NCBI RefSeq assembly: GCF_039542905.1
Contig: NZ_BAABIS010000001.1
Span: 2,232,001 to 2,296,000, forward strand
Direction of reading: 5' to 3'
Length of the DNA: 64,000 nt
Origin: Kitasatospora terrestris
GTDB taxonomy: Bacteria; Actinomycetota; Actinomycetes; Streptomycetales; Streptomycetaceae
Position numbers and translations under genes: made by a program. The notes under the pieces were generated by a model that was not told the origin of the DNA, made no database searches, and saw only the letters and a list, made by a program, of their open reading frames with translations. Shown here one piece after another: positions 15,955 to 23,844 of the stretch; the first letter of the stretch is position 1; each line of letters starts with the position of its first letter.

Positions 15955-17184
15955 GTGCGTAAGAGTTCACTGATTGTCGTGGGCATTGCAGTCACCGGAG
16001 CGCTCACCCTCTCCGCCTGCGGCTCGCGCGGTGAGAAGTCCGGCTCCGAGAACGCCGGCGGCACCACGAAGGTCGTCATCGGCGTCGACGCCCCGCTCAC
16101 CGGCAAGCTGTCCGCCCTCGGCCTCGGCATCAAGAACTCGGCCGACCTGGCCGTCCAGAAGGCCAACAAGGACAAGGTCGTTCCCGGCGTCACCTTCGAG
16201 CTCGAGGCCCTGGACGACCAGGCCAACCCGACCTCGGGCCAGCAGAACGCCACCAAGTTCGTCGGCGAGAAGAACGTCGTCGGCGTGGTCGGCCCGCTGA
16301 ACTCCTCCGTCTCGCTGACCATGCAGAAGGTCTTCAACGACGGCAAGCTCGCCCAGGTCTCGCCAGCCAACACCAACCCGCAGCTGAGCCTCGGCCCGGA
16401 CTGGGGCACCGGCAAGTTCACCCGCCCGTACGCCTCGTACTTCCGCACCGCCACCACCGACGTGGTCCAGGGCAAGTTCGCCGCCCAGTACCTCTTCAAC
16501 GACGCCAAGAAGACCAAGGTCTTCGTCATCGACGACAAGAAGACCTACGGCGCGGGCCTCGCGAACATCTTCCAGGAGGAGTTCAAGAAGCTCGGCGGCA
16601 CCGTGGTCGGCACCGAGCACATCAACCCGGACGACAAGGACTTCTCGGCGGTCGCCACCAAGGTCAAGTCCTCCGGCGCCGACTCGGTCTACTACGGCGG
16701 CGAGTACCCCGAGGGCGGCCCGCTCTCCGACCAGATCAAGAAGGCCGGCGCCGCCGTCCCGCTGTTCGGCGGCGACGGCCTGTACGACGACGAGTTCATC
16801 AAGCTGTCGAACAACAACAGCAACGGCGACCTCGCCACCTCGGTCGGCGCCCCGGTCGAGGAGCTGCCCGACGCGAAGACCTTCATCGCGGACTACAAGG
16901 CGGCCGGCTACAAGGAGCCCTACGCGGCCTACGGCGGCTACTCCTACGACGCCGCCTGGTCGGTCATCGAGGCCGTCAAGGCCGTCGTCGCCGCCAACAA
17001 CGGCAAGGTGCCGGACGACATCCGCGCCAAGGTCGTCGAGGCCATGGGCAAGGTCTCCTTCAACGGCGTCACCGGCAAGGTCTCCTTCGACCAGTACGGC
17101 GACACCAGCAACAAGCAGCTGACGGTCTACACCGTCAAGGACAACAAGTGGGCCTCCGTGAAGAGCGGCACCTACACCGGCTGA
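15955..17184 (+). CDS. livK: Branched-chain amino acid ABC transporter, substrate-binding lipoprotein
   Basis: 409 residues from GTG 15955, preceded by AAGGGGA. The lipoprotein signal peptide VRKSSLIVVGIAVTGALTL ends in lipobox LSAC, so the mature protein is lipidated by Lgt (encoded at 48959-49846) and tethered outside the membrane. The periplasmic-binding fold of the Peripla_BP_6/LivJ type shows IGVDAPLTGKLSALG, VVGVVGPLNSSVSLTMQKV, VFVIDDKKTYGAGLANIF and GGYSYDAAWSVIEAVKA. It captures Leu/Ile/Val or related amides for the permease encoded next. A strong hairpin follows the stop codon. Confidence 0.95.
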   Translation: MRKSSLIVVGIAVTGALTLSACGSRGEKSGSENAGGTTKVVIGVDAPLTGKLSALGLGIKNSADLAVQKANKDKVVPGVTFELEALDDQANPTSGQQNATKFVGEKNVVGVVGPLNSSVSLTMQKVFNDGKLAQVSPANTNPQLSLGPDWGTGKFTRPYASYFRTATTDVVQGKFAAQYLFNDAKKTKVFVIDDKKTYGAGLANIFQEEFKKLGGTVVGTEHINPDDKDFSAVATKVKSSGADSVYYGGEYPEGGPLSDQIKKAGAAVPLFGGDGLYDDEFIKLSNNNSNGDLATSVGAPVEELPDAKTFIADYKAAGYKEPYAAYGGYSYDAAWSVIEAVKAVVAANNGKVPDDIRAKVVEAMGKVSFNGVTGKVSFDQYGDTSNKQLTVYTVKDNKWASVKSGTYTG

Positions 17185-17214
17185 TCCGTCTGACGGACAC
17201 CAAGCGCTAGTCCG

Positions 17215-17246
17215 GGCGGGGGGCGCCAAGAGCGCCCCCCGCCTTT
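17215..17246 (+). terminator. Intra-operon hairpin between livK and livH
   Basis: GGCGGGGGGCGC (17215-17226) pairs perfectly with GCGCCCCCCGCC (17232-17243) around CAAGA and is followed by TTT. It lies 30 bases past the livK stop and 28 before livH. Such a hairpin typically causes partial termination or stabilises the upstream mRNA, giving more binding protein than permease. Confidence 0.8.
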
Positions 17247-17273
17247 CCCATACCCCCCAACACGGAGGCTGCG

Positions 17274-18203
17274 GTGCACGAACTGCCGCAAAACCTGGCC
17301 AACGGCCTGATGCTCGGGCTGATGTACGGCCTGATCGCCGTCGGCTACACGATGGTCTACGGCATCGTCCAGCTCATCAACTTCGCCCATGGCGAGATCT
17401 TCATGATCGGCGGCTTCGGCGCGCTGACCGCCTACATGGCACTGCCCTCGGGCACCTCGCTCTGGGTGGCCCTCCCCATCATGATCATCGGTGGCGTGAT
17501 CGCCTCCGTCCTGGTGGCCACCGGCGCCGAGCGCTTCGCGTACCGCCCGCTGCGCAGCGCCCCCCGACTGGCCCCGCTGATCACCGCGATCGGCCTCTCG
17601 CTGGCCCTCCAGCAGTTGGTCTGGGCCTTCTACCCGAACGCCAAGAAGGCGCTCACCTTCCCGCAGTTCGCCGGCGGCCCGATCGAGTTCGGCGCCTTCC
17701 ACCTGCAGCGCAACGACCTCTTCCTGCTGATCGCCGCGCCGCTCTGCATGATCATCCTGGCCAGCTTCGTCCGCCTCACCCGCACCGGCCGCGCCATGCA
17801 GGCCACCGCGCAGGACCCGGACACCGCCAAGCTGATGGGCATCAACACCGACCGCATCATCGTGATCGCCTTCGCCCTCGGCGCCGCCTTCGCGGCCGTC
17901 GCGGCCGTCGCGCACGGCCTCCGCTACGGCCAGGTCGACTTCATGATGGGCTTCATGGCCGGCATGAAGGCCTTCACCGCGGCCGTCCTCGGCGGCATCG
18001 GCAACATCTACGGCGCGATGCTCGGCGGGCTGGTCCTCGGCGTCGCCGAGGCCGTCGCCACCGCGTACATCCAGAACGTCCCCGGCATGCACCAGCTCGG
18101 CGGCGCCGCCTGGGCCAACGTGTGGGCGTTCGTCCTTCTCATCGTCGTTCTGCTCGTCAGGCCCCAGGGCCTGCTGGGCGAGCGCGTCGCAGACCGGGCG
18201 TGA
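17274..18203 (+). CDS. livH: Branched-chain amino acid ABC transporter permease LivH
   Basis: 309 residues from GTG 17274 (ACGGAGG upstream). About eight membrane helices. The LivH signatures are LMYGLIAVGYTMVYGIVQLINFAHGE near the N-terminus, the cytoplasmic coupling loop GRAMQATAQDPDTAKLMGIN (EAA-like) and KAFTAAVLGGIGNIYGAMLGG. It forms the membrane channel with LivM and is driven by LivG/LivF. It ends six bases before livM. Confidence 0.96.
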   Translation: MHELPQNLANGLMLGLMYGLIAVGYTMVYGIVQLINFAHGEIFMIGGFGALTAYMALPSGTSLWVALPIMIIGGVIASVLVATGAERFAYRPLRSAPRLAPLITAIGLSLALQQLVWAFYPNAKKALTFPQFAGGPIEFGAFHLQRNDLFLLIAAPLCMIILASFVRLTRTGRAMQATAQDPDTAKLMGINTDRIIVIAFALGAAFAAVAAVAHGLRYGQVDFMMGFMAGMKAFTAAVLGGIGNIYGAMLGGLVLGVAEAVATAYIQNVPGMHQLGGAAWANVWAFVLLIVVLLVRPQGLLGERVADRA

Positions 18204-18208
18204 GGCAG

Positions 18209-20152
18209 ATGACCACCACCACCCACGAGACCACGCCCGTCCTCCCCCTCCCGGAGGGCGTCGCCAAGGCCGTCACCATCGCCGGCGGCGTCATCGCCGC
18301 CGCCTCCGCGATGATGTCCTGGACCTGGACGGACGAGTTCCCCGGCGACCTCACCTACTACGGCTCCCCGGCCGGCCTGCAGTGGCTCGCCCTGGTCGGC
18401 GGCGCCCTCACCGCCCTGCTGGCGCTCGCCGCCCACGGCGCCCCCGGCTTCCGCTGGATGAGCCCCTCCGGTTCCAAGAACGGCATCCTGTTCGCCGCCA
18501 CCGGCACCCTCGCCGTCTGCTGGTACTCGGTGATCGCCATCTCCGTCCAGCTCGGCGGCCTCGCCAACCTGGAGCCCGGCGGCTTCGTCGCCGCGGCCGG
18601 CTCGCTGATCGCCGTCCTCGGCGCCCTCGGCCTGCCGCTCGACCGCCGCACCAACGTCAAGCACCCGCCGCTGGCCTGGTGGTGGTTCGCGATCGCGGCC
18701 GCCTCCGTGGTCTTCCGGATCGGCCTGGACCAGGGCTTCGCGCTGACCGTCATCCCCGACGGCATCGAGGAGATCTTCACCACCAACACCTGGTTCTTCG
18801 TCGCCCTGCCCGCGGTGATCCTGCTCGTCGCGGGCCTGAAGCTCGCCGACCAGTGGCTGCGCATCGGCCGGATCGAGCGCCCGCTCGCCGCGCCGGCCCC
18901 GCTGGCCTCCTGGCTCGAGATCCTGCTGATCATCGCGGTCTTCGCGGTCGGCCTGGTCGCCGCCACCTTCGGCATCTCCGCCGAGGACGGCGAACTCTTC
19001 ATCGGCTACCTGCTGCTGGTCGCCTTCACCACCGCCGCGCTCAACGCCTCCGGGCTGCTGCTGCGCCTGCGCGACCTGACCAGCAAGCACCGCACCGTCA
19101 CCACCGGCGCGGCCTTCGCCGCCGCGGCCGCCTTCCCGTTCACCCAGAGCAGCGACGTCTACACGCTGATCGGCGTCAACATCCTGATCTTCGCGACCGT
19201 CGCCCTCGGCCTGAACATCGTGGTCGGCCTGGCCGGCCTGCTCGACCTCGGCTACGTCGCCTTCCTCGGCGTCGGCGCCTACGCGGCCGCGCTGGTCTCC
19301 GGCTCGCAGTTCTCGGTCTTCCGCGGCCTGCACCTCCCCTTCCCCGTCGCCGTCCTGATCGGTGCCGCCGCGGCCCTGGTCTTCGGCGTGGTCATCGGCG
19401 CGCCGACCCTCCGACTGCGCGGCGACTACCTCGCCATCGTCACCCTCGGCTTCGGTGAGATCTTCCGGATCTCGATGAACAACCTCGACGGCACCTCCGG
19501 CCCGAGCCTCACCAACGGCCCCAACGGCGTCGCCGCCATCCCGGACGTCTCGCTGTTCGGCTTCGACTTCGGCCAGCCGCACGACATCCTGGGCTTCCAG
19601 CTCGGCAAGTTCGGCAACTACCTGCTGCTGATGCTGATCGTCACCGCGATCGTCGTCACCGTCTTCACCCGGGTCGCCGACTCCCGGATCGGCCGCGCCT
19701 GGGTCGCCATCCGCGAGGACGAGACCGCCGCCGAGGCCATGGGCATCAACGGCTTCAAGGTCAAGCTGATCGCCTTCGCGCTCGGCGCCACCCTGGCCGG
19801 CCTGGCCGGCGCCGTCCAGGCCCACGTGGCCAGCGCCGTCTCGCCCGACCAGTACCTGTTCGCCGGCGCCGTCCCGCCGAACTCCGCCTTCCTGCTCGCC
19901 GCGGTCATCCTCGGCGGCATGGGCACCGTCAGCGGCCCGCTCGTCGGCACCGCGCTGCTCTTCCTGATCCCGGCCAAGCTCCAGTTCCTGCAGGACTACC
20001 AGCTGCTCGCCTTCGGCATCGCGCTGATCCTGCTGATGCGCTTCCGCCCGGAGGGCATCATCGCCAACCGGCGGCAGAAGCTGGAGTTCCACGAGGCGGA
20101 CATCCCCGCCCAGTCCGCGCCGGCCGACGCACTCACCAAGGCAGGGGCGTGA
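18209..20152 (+). CDS. livM: Branched-chain amino acid ABC transporter permease LivM, long form
   Basis: 647 residues from ATG 18209 (GAGGCAG upstream). The usual LivM domain only begins near residue 316 (VNILIFATVALGLNIVVGLAGLLDLG) and carries LRLRGDYLAIVTLGFGEI and the coupling loop GRAWVAIREDETAAEAMGIN. The first ~310 residues add about eight hydrophobic segments absent from the ~320-420-residue enterobacterial protein; this extended form is common in streptomycetes. Their role is unknown. The stop overlaps the livG start (GTGA). Confidence 0.95.
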   Translation: MTTTTHETTPVLPLPEGVAKAVTIAGGVIAAASAMMSWTWTDEFPGDLTYYGSPAGLQWLALVGGALTALLALAAHGAPGFRWMSPSGSKNGILFAATGTLAVCWYSVIAISVQLGGLANLEPGGFVAAAGSLIAVLGALGLPLDRRTNVKHPPLAWWWFAIAAASVVFRIGLDQGFALTVIPDGIEEIFTTNTWFFVALPAVILLVAGLKLADQWLRIGRIERPLAAPAPLASWLEILLIIAVFAVGLVAATFGISAEDGELFIGYLLLVAFTTAALNASGLLLRLRDLTSKHRTVTTGAAFAAAAAFPFTQSSDVYTLIGVNILIFATVALGLNIVVGLAGLLDLGYVAFLGVGAYAAALVSGSQFSVFRGLHLPFPVAVLIGAAAALVFGVVIGAPTLRLRGDYLAIVTLGFGEIFRISMNNLDGTSGPSLTNGPNGVAAIPDVSLFGFDFGQPHDILGFQLGKFGNYLLLMLIVTAIVVTVFTRVADSRIGRAWVAIREDETAAEAMGINGFKVKLIAFALGATLAGLAGAVQAHVASAVSPDQYLFAGAVPPNSAFLLAAVILGGMGTVSGPLVGTALLFLIPAKLQFLQDYQLLAFGIALILLMRFRPEGIIANRRQKLEFHEADIPAQSAPADALTKAGA

Positions 20153-20988
20153 ACACCCAGATGACCACCGACACCGCCCCCACCACCACGACCGGCGCGC
20201 CGGTCCTGGAGGCCTCCGGCGTCGTGATGCGCTTCGGCGGCCTCACCGCGGTCAACAACGTCGACCTGACCGTCCGCGAGGGCGAGATCGTCGGCCTGAT
20301 CGGCCCCAACGGCGCCGGCAAGACCACCTTCTTCAACTGCCTCACCGGCCTGTACGTCCCCACCGAGGGCACGGTGAAGTACAAGGGCACGGTCCTGCCG
20401 CCCAAGCCGAACCTGGTCACCGAGGCCGGCATCGCCCGCACCTTCCAGAACATCCGGCTGTTCGCCAACATGACCGTCCTGGAGAACGTCCTGGTCGGCC
20501 GGCACACCCGCACCAAGGAAGGCCTCTTCTCGGCCATCCTGCGCGGCCCCGGCTACAAGCGCGCCGAGGCCGAGAGCCGCGAGAAGGCCATGGAACTCCT
20601 CGAGTTCTGCGGCCTCGCCCACAAGGCCGAGCACCTCTCACGCAACCTCCCCTACGGCGAGCAGCGCAAGCTGGAGATCGCCCGCGCGCTCGCCAGCGAG
20701 CCCGGCCTGCTCCTCCTCGACGAGCCCACCGCCGGCATGAACCCCCAGGAGACCAACGCCGCCGAGGAGCTGGTCTTCGCGATCCGCGACAAGGGCATCG
20801 CGATCCTGGTCATCGAGCACGACATGAAGTTCATCTTCAACCTGTGCGACCGCACCGCCGTCCTGGTCCAGGGCCAGAAGATCGTCGAGGGCGACAAGGA
20901 GACCGTCCAGAACGACGAGCGGGTCATCACCGCCTACCTCGGCGCCCCGCTCGAAGGAACCACCGCAGGCACGGAGGACGACCAGTGA
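20149..20988 (+). CDS. livG: Branched-chain amino acid ABC transporter ATPase LivG
   Basis: 279 residues. ABC ATPase with Walker A GPNGAGKTT, Q-loop RTFQNIRLF, a signature variant LPYGEQRKLEIARAL (LSGGQ-like), Walker B LLLLDEPTAGMNP and the H-loop IEHDM. The insertion between Walker A and signature is longer than in LivF, typical of LivG. The start GTG overlaps livM's TGA and the stop overlaps livF's GTG, indicating translational coupling. Confidence 0.97.
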   Translation: MNTQMTTDTAPTTTTGAPVLEASGVVMRFGGLTAVNNVDLTVREGEIVGLIGPNGAGKTTFFNCLTGLYVPTEGTVKYKGTVLPPKPNLVTEAGIARTFQNIRLFANMTVLENVLVGRHTRTKEGLFSAILRGPGYKRAEAESREKAMELLEFCGLAHKAEHLSRNLPYGEQRKLEIARALASEPGLLLLDEPTAGMNPQETNAAEELVFAIRDKGIAILVIEHDMKFIFNLCDRTAVLVQGQKIVEGDKETVQNDERVITAYLGAPLEGTTAGTEDDQ

Positions 20989-21701
20989 CCGCTCTGCTCG
21001 AGGTCGACGACCTCCGCGTCTCCTACGGCAAGATCGAGGCCGTCAAGGGCATCAGCTTCAAGGTCAACCAGGGCGAGGTCACCACCCTGATCGGCACCAA
21101 CGGCGCCGGCAAGACCACCACCCTGCGCACCCTCTCCGGCCTGCTGAAGCCCACCGCCGGCAGCGTCACCTTCGACGGCGAACCGCTCAACACGGTCCCC
21201 GCCCACAAGATCGTGTCGCTCGGCCTCGCCCACTCCCCCGAGGGCCGGCACATCTTCCCGCGGATGACCATCGAGGAGAACCTCCTCCTCGGCGCCTTCC
21301 TCCGCAAGGACACCGCCGGCATCGCCGAGGACGTCGAGCGCGCCTACACGCTCTTCCCCATCCTCGGCGAACGCCGCAAGCAGGCCGCCGGCACCCTGTC
21401 CGGCGGCGAGCAGCAGATGCTCGCCATGGGCCGCGCCCTGATGTCCAAGCCCAAGCTGCTCATGCTGGACGAGCCCTCCATGGGCCTGTCTCCGCTGATG
21501 ATGCAGAAGATCATGGCGACCATCGTCGAGCTCAAGGCCTCCGGCATGACCATCCTGCTCGTCGAGCAGAACGCGCAGGCCGCGCTCTCGCTCTCCGACC
21601 AGGGCTACGTCATGCAGACCGGCCACATCGTGCTCAACGGCACCGGTGCGGACCTGCTGCGCGACGAATCCGTCCGCAAGTCCTACCTCGGCGAGGACTG
21701 A
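20985..21701 (+). CDS. livF: Branched-chain amino acid ABC transporter ATPase LivF
   Basis: 238 residues from GTG 20985. Walker A GTNGAGKTT, the LivF-typical SPEGRHIFPRMTIEENL, signature LSGGEQQMLAMGRAL, Walker B LLMLDEPSMGLSP and H-loop LVEQNA. It is the second ATPase of the heterodimer and the last gene of the operon; a bidirectional hairpin follows 19 bases later. Confidence 0.97.
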   Translation: MTALLEVDDLRVSYGKIEAVKGISFKVNQGEVTTLIGTNGAGKTTTLRTLSGLLKPTAGSVTFDGEPLNTVPAHKIVSLGLAHSPEGRHIFPRMTIEENLLLGAFLRKDTAGIAEDVERAYTLFPILGERRKQAAGTLSGGEQQMLAMGRALMSKPKLLMLDEPSMGLSPLMMQKIMATIVELKASGMTILLVEQNAQAALSLSDQGYVMQTGHIVLNGTGADLLRDESVRKSYLGED

Positions 21702-21720
21702 CACCCCCGCAGTGACACGC

Positions 21721-21758
21721 GAGAGCCCCGCCGATCCCCCCGGACCGGCGGGGCTCTC
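21721..21758. terminator. Bidirectional terminator after livF
   Basis: GAGAGCCCCGCCG (21721-21733) and CGGCGGGGCTCTC (21746-21758) form a perfect 13-bp stem. It lies between the convergent ends of livF and the next minus-strand gene and can serve both. Confidence 0.85.
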
Positions 21759-21785
21759 CCGCTCCGTCCCCCGCTGCCCCCCGCG

Positions 21786-22754
21786 TCAGTCGATGACGCA
21801 GTCCGCCGCCTTCACGTCCTCCGGACACGGGAACCGCCCCACCGACTTCGCGAACTCCACCCCCGCCACCGCCGTCGACAGCGGCACCTGCTGCTGCCAC
21901 AGCGCACTGCGGGCGATCGCCTCCCAGCCCGACAGCCCCAGCGGCGGCCGGTCCCGGGTCACCGTGATCGGCGGACCCGACTGCCCCGCGTACTGGTCCA
22001 GCGTCGCGTTCGCCGCCACGATCTGCACGAAGTCGCCGTTCGACCGCTCGACCTTCACGCCCTGGTCGTACAGGCCCACCACGTCCGTCCCGGTGATGTA
22101 ACTCGTCATCACCGCGCCGTCCGGCAGGGTCGTCTCCCGGCACATCGGCTTCTCCGACCCGGCCCGCCGCGGCCCCTCGTCCGAGCTGCCGGTCCACGTC
22201 GCACAGGAGAACCCGCCGCCCGGGATCCGCACGCTCCGGCCGAGCGTCACCATCACCGTCGCCGGACCCGCGCCGTCGTCGTACTGCAGCTCGATGTAGT
22301 GCGACATCCCCACGTTGTTGAACTTCACCGCGAACGGATCCAGGTTCAACAGCCGCCCGCCCGGCGGCAACTGGTCCGCGAAGATCTTCAGCATCGCCTG
22401 CCACGTCATGTCCACCAGCGGACCGCTCGGCGTCGGCGACACCTCCGGCTGGGCGGACGACTGCGCCTGCTGGGACGGTGACTGCCGTGCCGGCGACGGG
22501 CCCACCCCCGTGGGGCCCACCGCCGCACCCGCCGCCCGCACCGGCTCCGAACCCACGAAGCCCGGCACCAGCAGCGACCCCGCGGCCACCGCACCGGCCA
22601 CCGCCAGCGCGGCACCCGCCGCCTGCAACCCCCTCCGCAACCGCCGGCGACGGCGCCCCAGCCGCATCCCCTCCGCCACCAGGTCCCCCACCGGCGGCAC
22701 CACGTCCTCGACGCTCTGCCCCAGGAGCCTGCCCAGATCCTCTTCAAGCCCCAT
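21786..22754 (-). CDS. Single-pass membrane protein of unknown function
   Basis: 322 residues from ATG 22754 (GAGGGAT upstream). A short cytosolic part with an Arg-rich stretch (LGRRRRRLRRGL, ~31-42) precedes one membrane segment AAGAALAVAGAVAAG. A Ser/Pro/Gln-rich linker and a ~200-residue external domain with four cysteines (SCATW, MCRET, FPCPE, ADCVI) follow. The layout (ELV-type cytosolic helix, TM, external sensor) is frequent in streptomycetes next to sigma factors, but none is adjacent here. No enzymatic motif. It is co-oriented with pdtaR, which lies upstream beyond a terminator. Confidence 0.75.
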   Translation of the reverse strand: MGLEEDLGRLLGQSVEDVVPPVGDLVAEGMRLGRRRRRLRRGLQAAGAALAVAGAVAAGSLLVPGFVGSEPVRAAGAAVGPTGVGPSPARQSPSQQAQSSAQPEVSPTPSGPLVDMTWQAMLKIFADQLPPGGRLLNLDPFAVKFNNVGMSHYIELQYDDGAGPATVMVTLGRSVRIPGGGFSCATWTGSSDEGPRRAGSEKPMCRETTLPDGAVMTSYITGTDVVGLYDQGVKVERSNGDFVQIVAANATLDQYAGQSGPPITVTRDRPPLGLSGWEAIARSALWQQQVPLSTAVAGVEFAKSVGRFPCPEDVKAADCVID

Positions 22755-22850
22755 GCCGGGATCCCTCGTCCTCGCCGTCGTTGCCCTCACCCGTACCAGA
22801 CGCTCCGACCCCGCCCCGAGGTCTCACACCAATCCGTCCGGACACGCGAA

Positions 22851-22882
22851 CGCCCCGCCGTGCGCGCTCGCACGACGGGGCG
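22851..22882 (-). terminator. Terminator of pdtaR
   Basis: CGCCCCGCCGTGCG (22851-22864) pairs with CGCACGACGGGGCG (22869-22882) with one mismatch (C-A as DNA) and a 4-base loop. It lies 30 bases past the pdtaR stop. Confidence 0.75.
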
Positions 22883-22912
22883 CTCCCCCCGCTCGACCCC
22901 GGTCAGCCCCGG

Positions 22913-23563
22913 TCAGCCCTCGGACTCGGCCTTCTTCCGGTCCTGGGCCGCACCCTCCTCGATCACGGCCTCCGCCACCGCCGCCATCGTCATCCGACGG
23001 TCCATCGACGTCTTCTGGATCCACCGGAAGGCCGCCGGCTCGGTCAGCCCGAACTTCGTCTGCAGCACGCTCTTCGCCCGGTCCACCAGCTTGCGGGTCT
23101 CCAGCCGCTGCGAGAGATCCGCGATCTCCTGCTCCAGCGTCCGCATCTCGGTGTACCGCGACACCGCCATCTCGATCGCCGGCACCAGGTCGCTCTTCGA
23201 GAACGGCTTCACGATGTACGCCATCGCACCCGCGTCCCGGGCCCGGTCCACCAGCTCGCGCTGCGAGAACGCCGTCAGCATCAGCACCGGCGCCAGGTGC
23301 TGCTCGTGGATCCGCTCCGCCGCCGACAGACCGTCCAGCACCGGCATCTTCACATCGAGGATCGCCAGGTCCGGCCGCAGCTCCTCGACCAGCTTCACCG
23401 CCGTCTCCCCGTCCCCGGCCTCACCGACGACGGTGTACCCCTCCTCCTCCAGCATCTCCTTCAGGTCGAGACGGATCAGCGCCTCGTCCTCGGCGATCAC
23501 AATTCGGGTGATCTGGGGCGACTCGGTCTCAAGCGGCTCGGGCTGCTCGTCGGCGGTACTCAC
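22913..23563 (-). CDS. pdtaR: ANTAR-domain response regulator, PdtaR type
   Basis: 216 residues from GTG 23563 (GAGGAG upstream). The receiver domain (IVIAEDEALIRLDLKEML...) keeps the acidic pair, the phospho-acceptor Asp in LAILDVKMPVLDG and the Lys in IVKPF. A coiled linker (MRTLEQEIADLSQRLETRKL) leads to the C-terminal ANTAR RNA-binding domain (VDRAKSVLQTKFGLTEPAAFRWIQKTSMDRRMTM), whose Ala/Arg pattern binds twin hexaloop hairpins to cause antitermination. It is the homologue of mycobacterial PdtaR; its kinase PdtaS is not in the window. Confidence 0.95.
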   Translation of the reverse strand: MSTADEQPEPLETESPQITRIVIAEDEALIRLDLKEMLEEEGYTVVGEAGDGETAVKLVEELRPDLAILDVKMPVLDGLSAAERIHEQHLAPVLMLTAFSQRELVDRARDAGAMAYIVKPFSKSDLVPAIEMAVSRYTEMRTLEQEIADLSQRLETRKLVDRAKSVLQTKFGLTEPAAFRWIQKTSMDRRMTMAAVAEAVIEEGAAQDRKKAESEG

Positions 23564-23621
23564 GGGGCTCCTCGTTCCGGCGGGGGTACTGCATGCATGA
23601 GCCTACCTAGACACGGTATGT

Positions 23622-23650
23622 TTGAGACACAGCACACCAAGGGTGACCTT
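23622..23650 (+). promoter_or_regulatory. Candidate promoter of the tRNA gene
   Basis: TTGAGA (23622-23627) and GACCTT (23645-23650) are 17 bases apart, placing transcription start near 23657 and the tRNA at about +7. The -35 lies in TGTTTGAGAC (23619-23628), which is the exact reverse complement of the tRNA anticodon-arm sequence at 23693-23702. Confidence 0.5.
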
Positions 23651-23663
23651 GGATTCGCTGGGA

Positions 23664-23736
23664 GCTCCGGTAGCCCAAGGGCAGAGGCGATGGTCTCAAA
23701 CACCATTCAGTGTGGGTTCGAATCCCACTCGGGGCA
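23664..23736 (+). tRNA. tRNA-Leu (anticodon CAA), short variable loop
   Basis: A 73-base cloverleaf can be drawn. Acceptor GCTCCGG (23664-23670) pairs with TCGGGGC (23729-23735) using two G-U pairs, with discriminator A at 23736. The D-stem is GCC/GGC. The anticodon stem ATGGT/ACCAT closes the loop CTCAAAC with anticodon CAA at 23697-23699. The T-arm is GTGGG-TTCGAAT-CCCAC. The variable loop is only five bases (TCAGT), whereas bacterial tRNA-Leu normally has a long extra arm (class II). CCA is not encoded. The codon read would be UUG. It could instead be a non-canonical or decaying tRNA. Confidence 0.85.
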
Positions 23737-23844
23737 CTTACCTTCAAATCCCAGGACGCCAGAGAGTTGGCGATCTTCACCACTTCAGGTGGCATCCACG
23801 CCCGGCCTCCGCGAGAATGCCGCGGCCCACGGACCATCACGACC

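Noticed and set aside
23710-23844. Upstream extension of the HTH-LAGLIDADG protein to an earlier ATG
   Set aside because: The added codons lie inside the tRNA T-arm and show no coding bias, so the start at 23845 (or 23854) is preferred.
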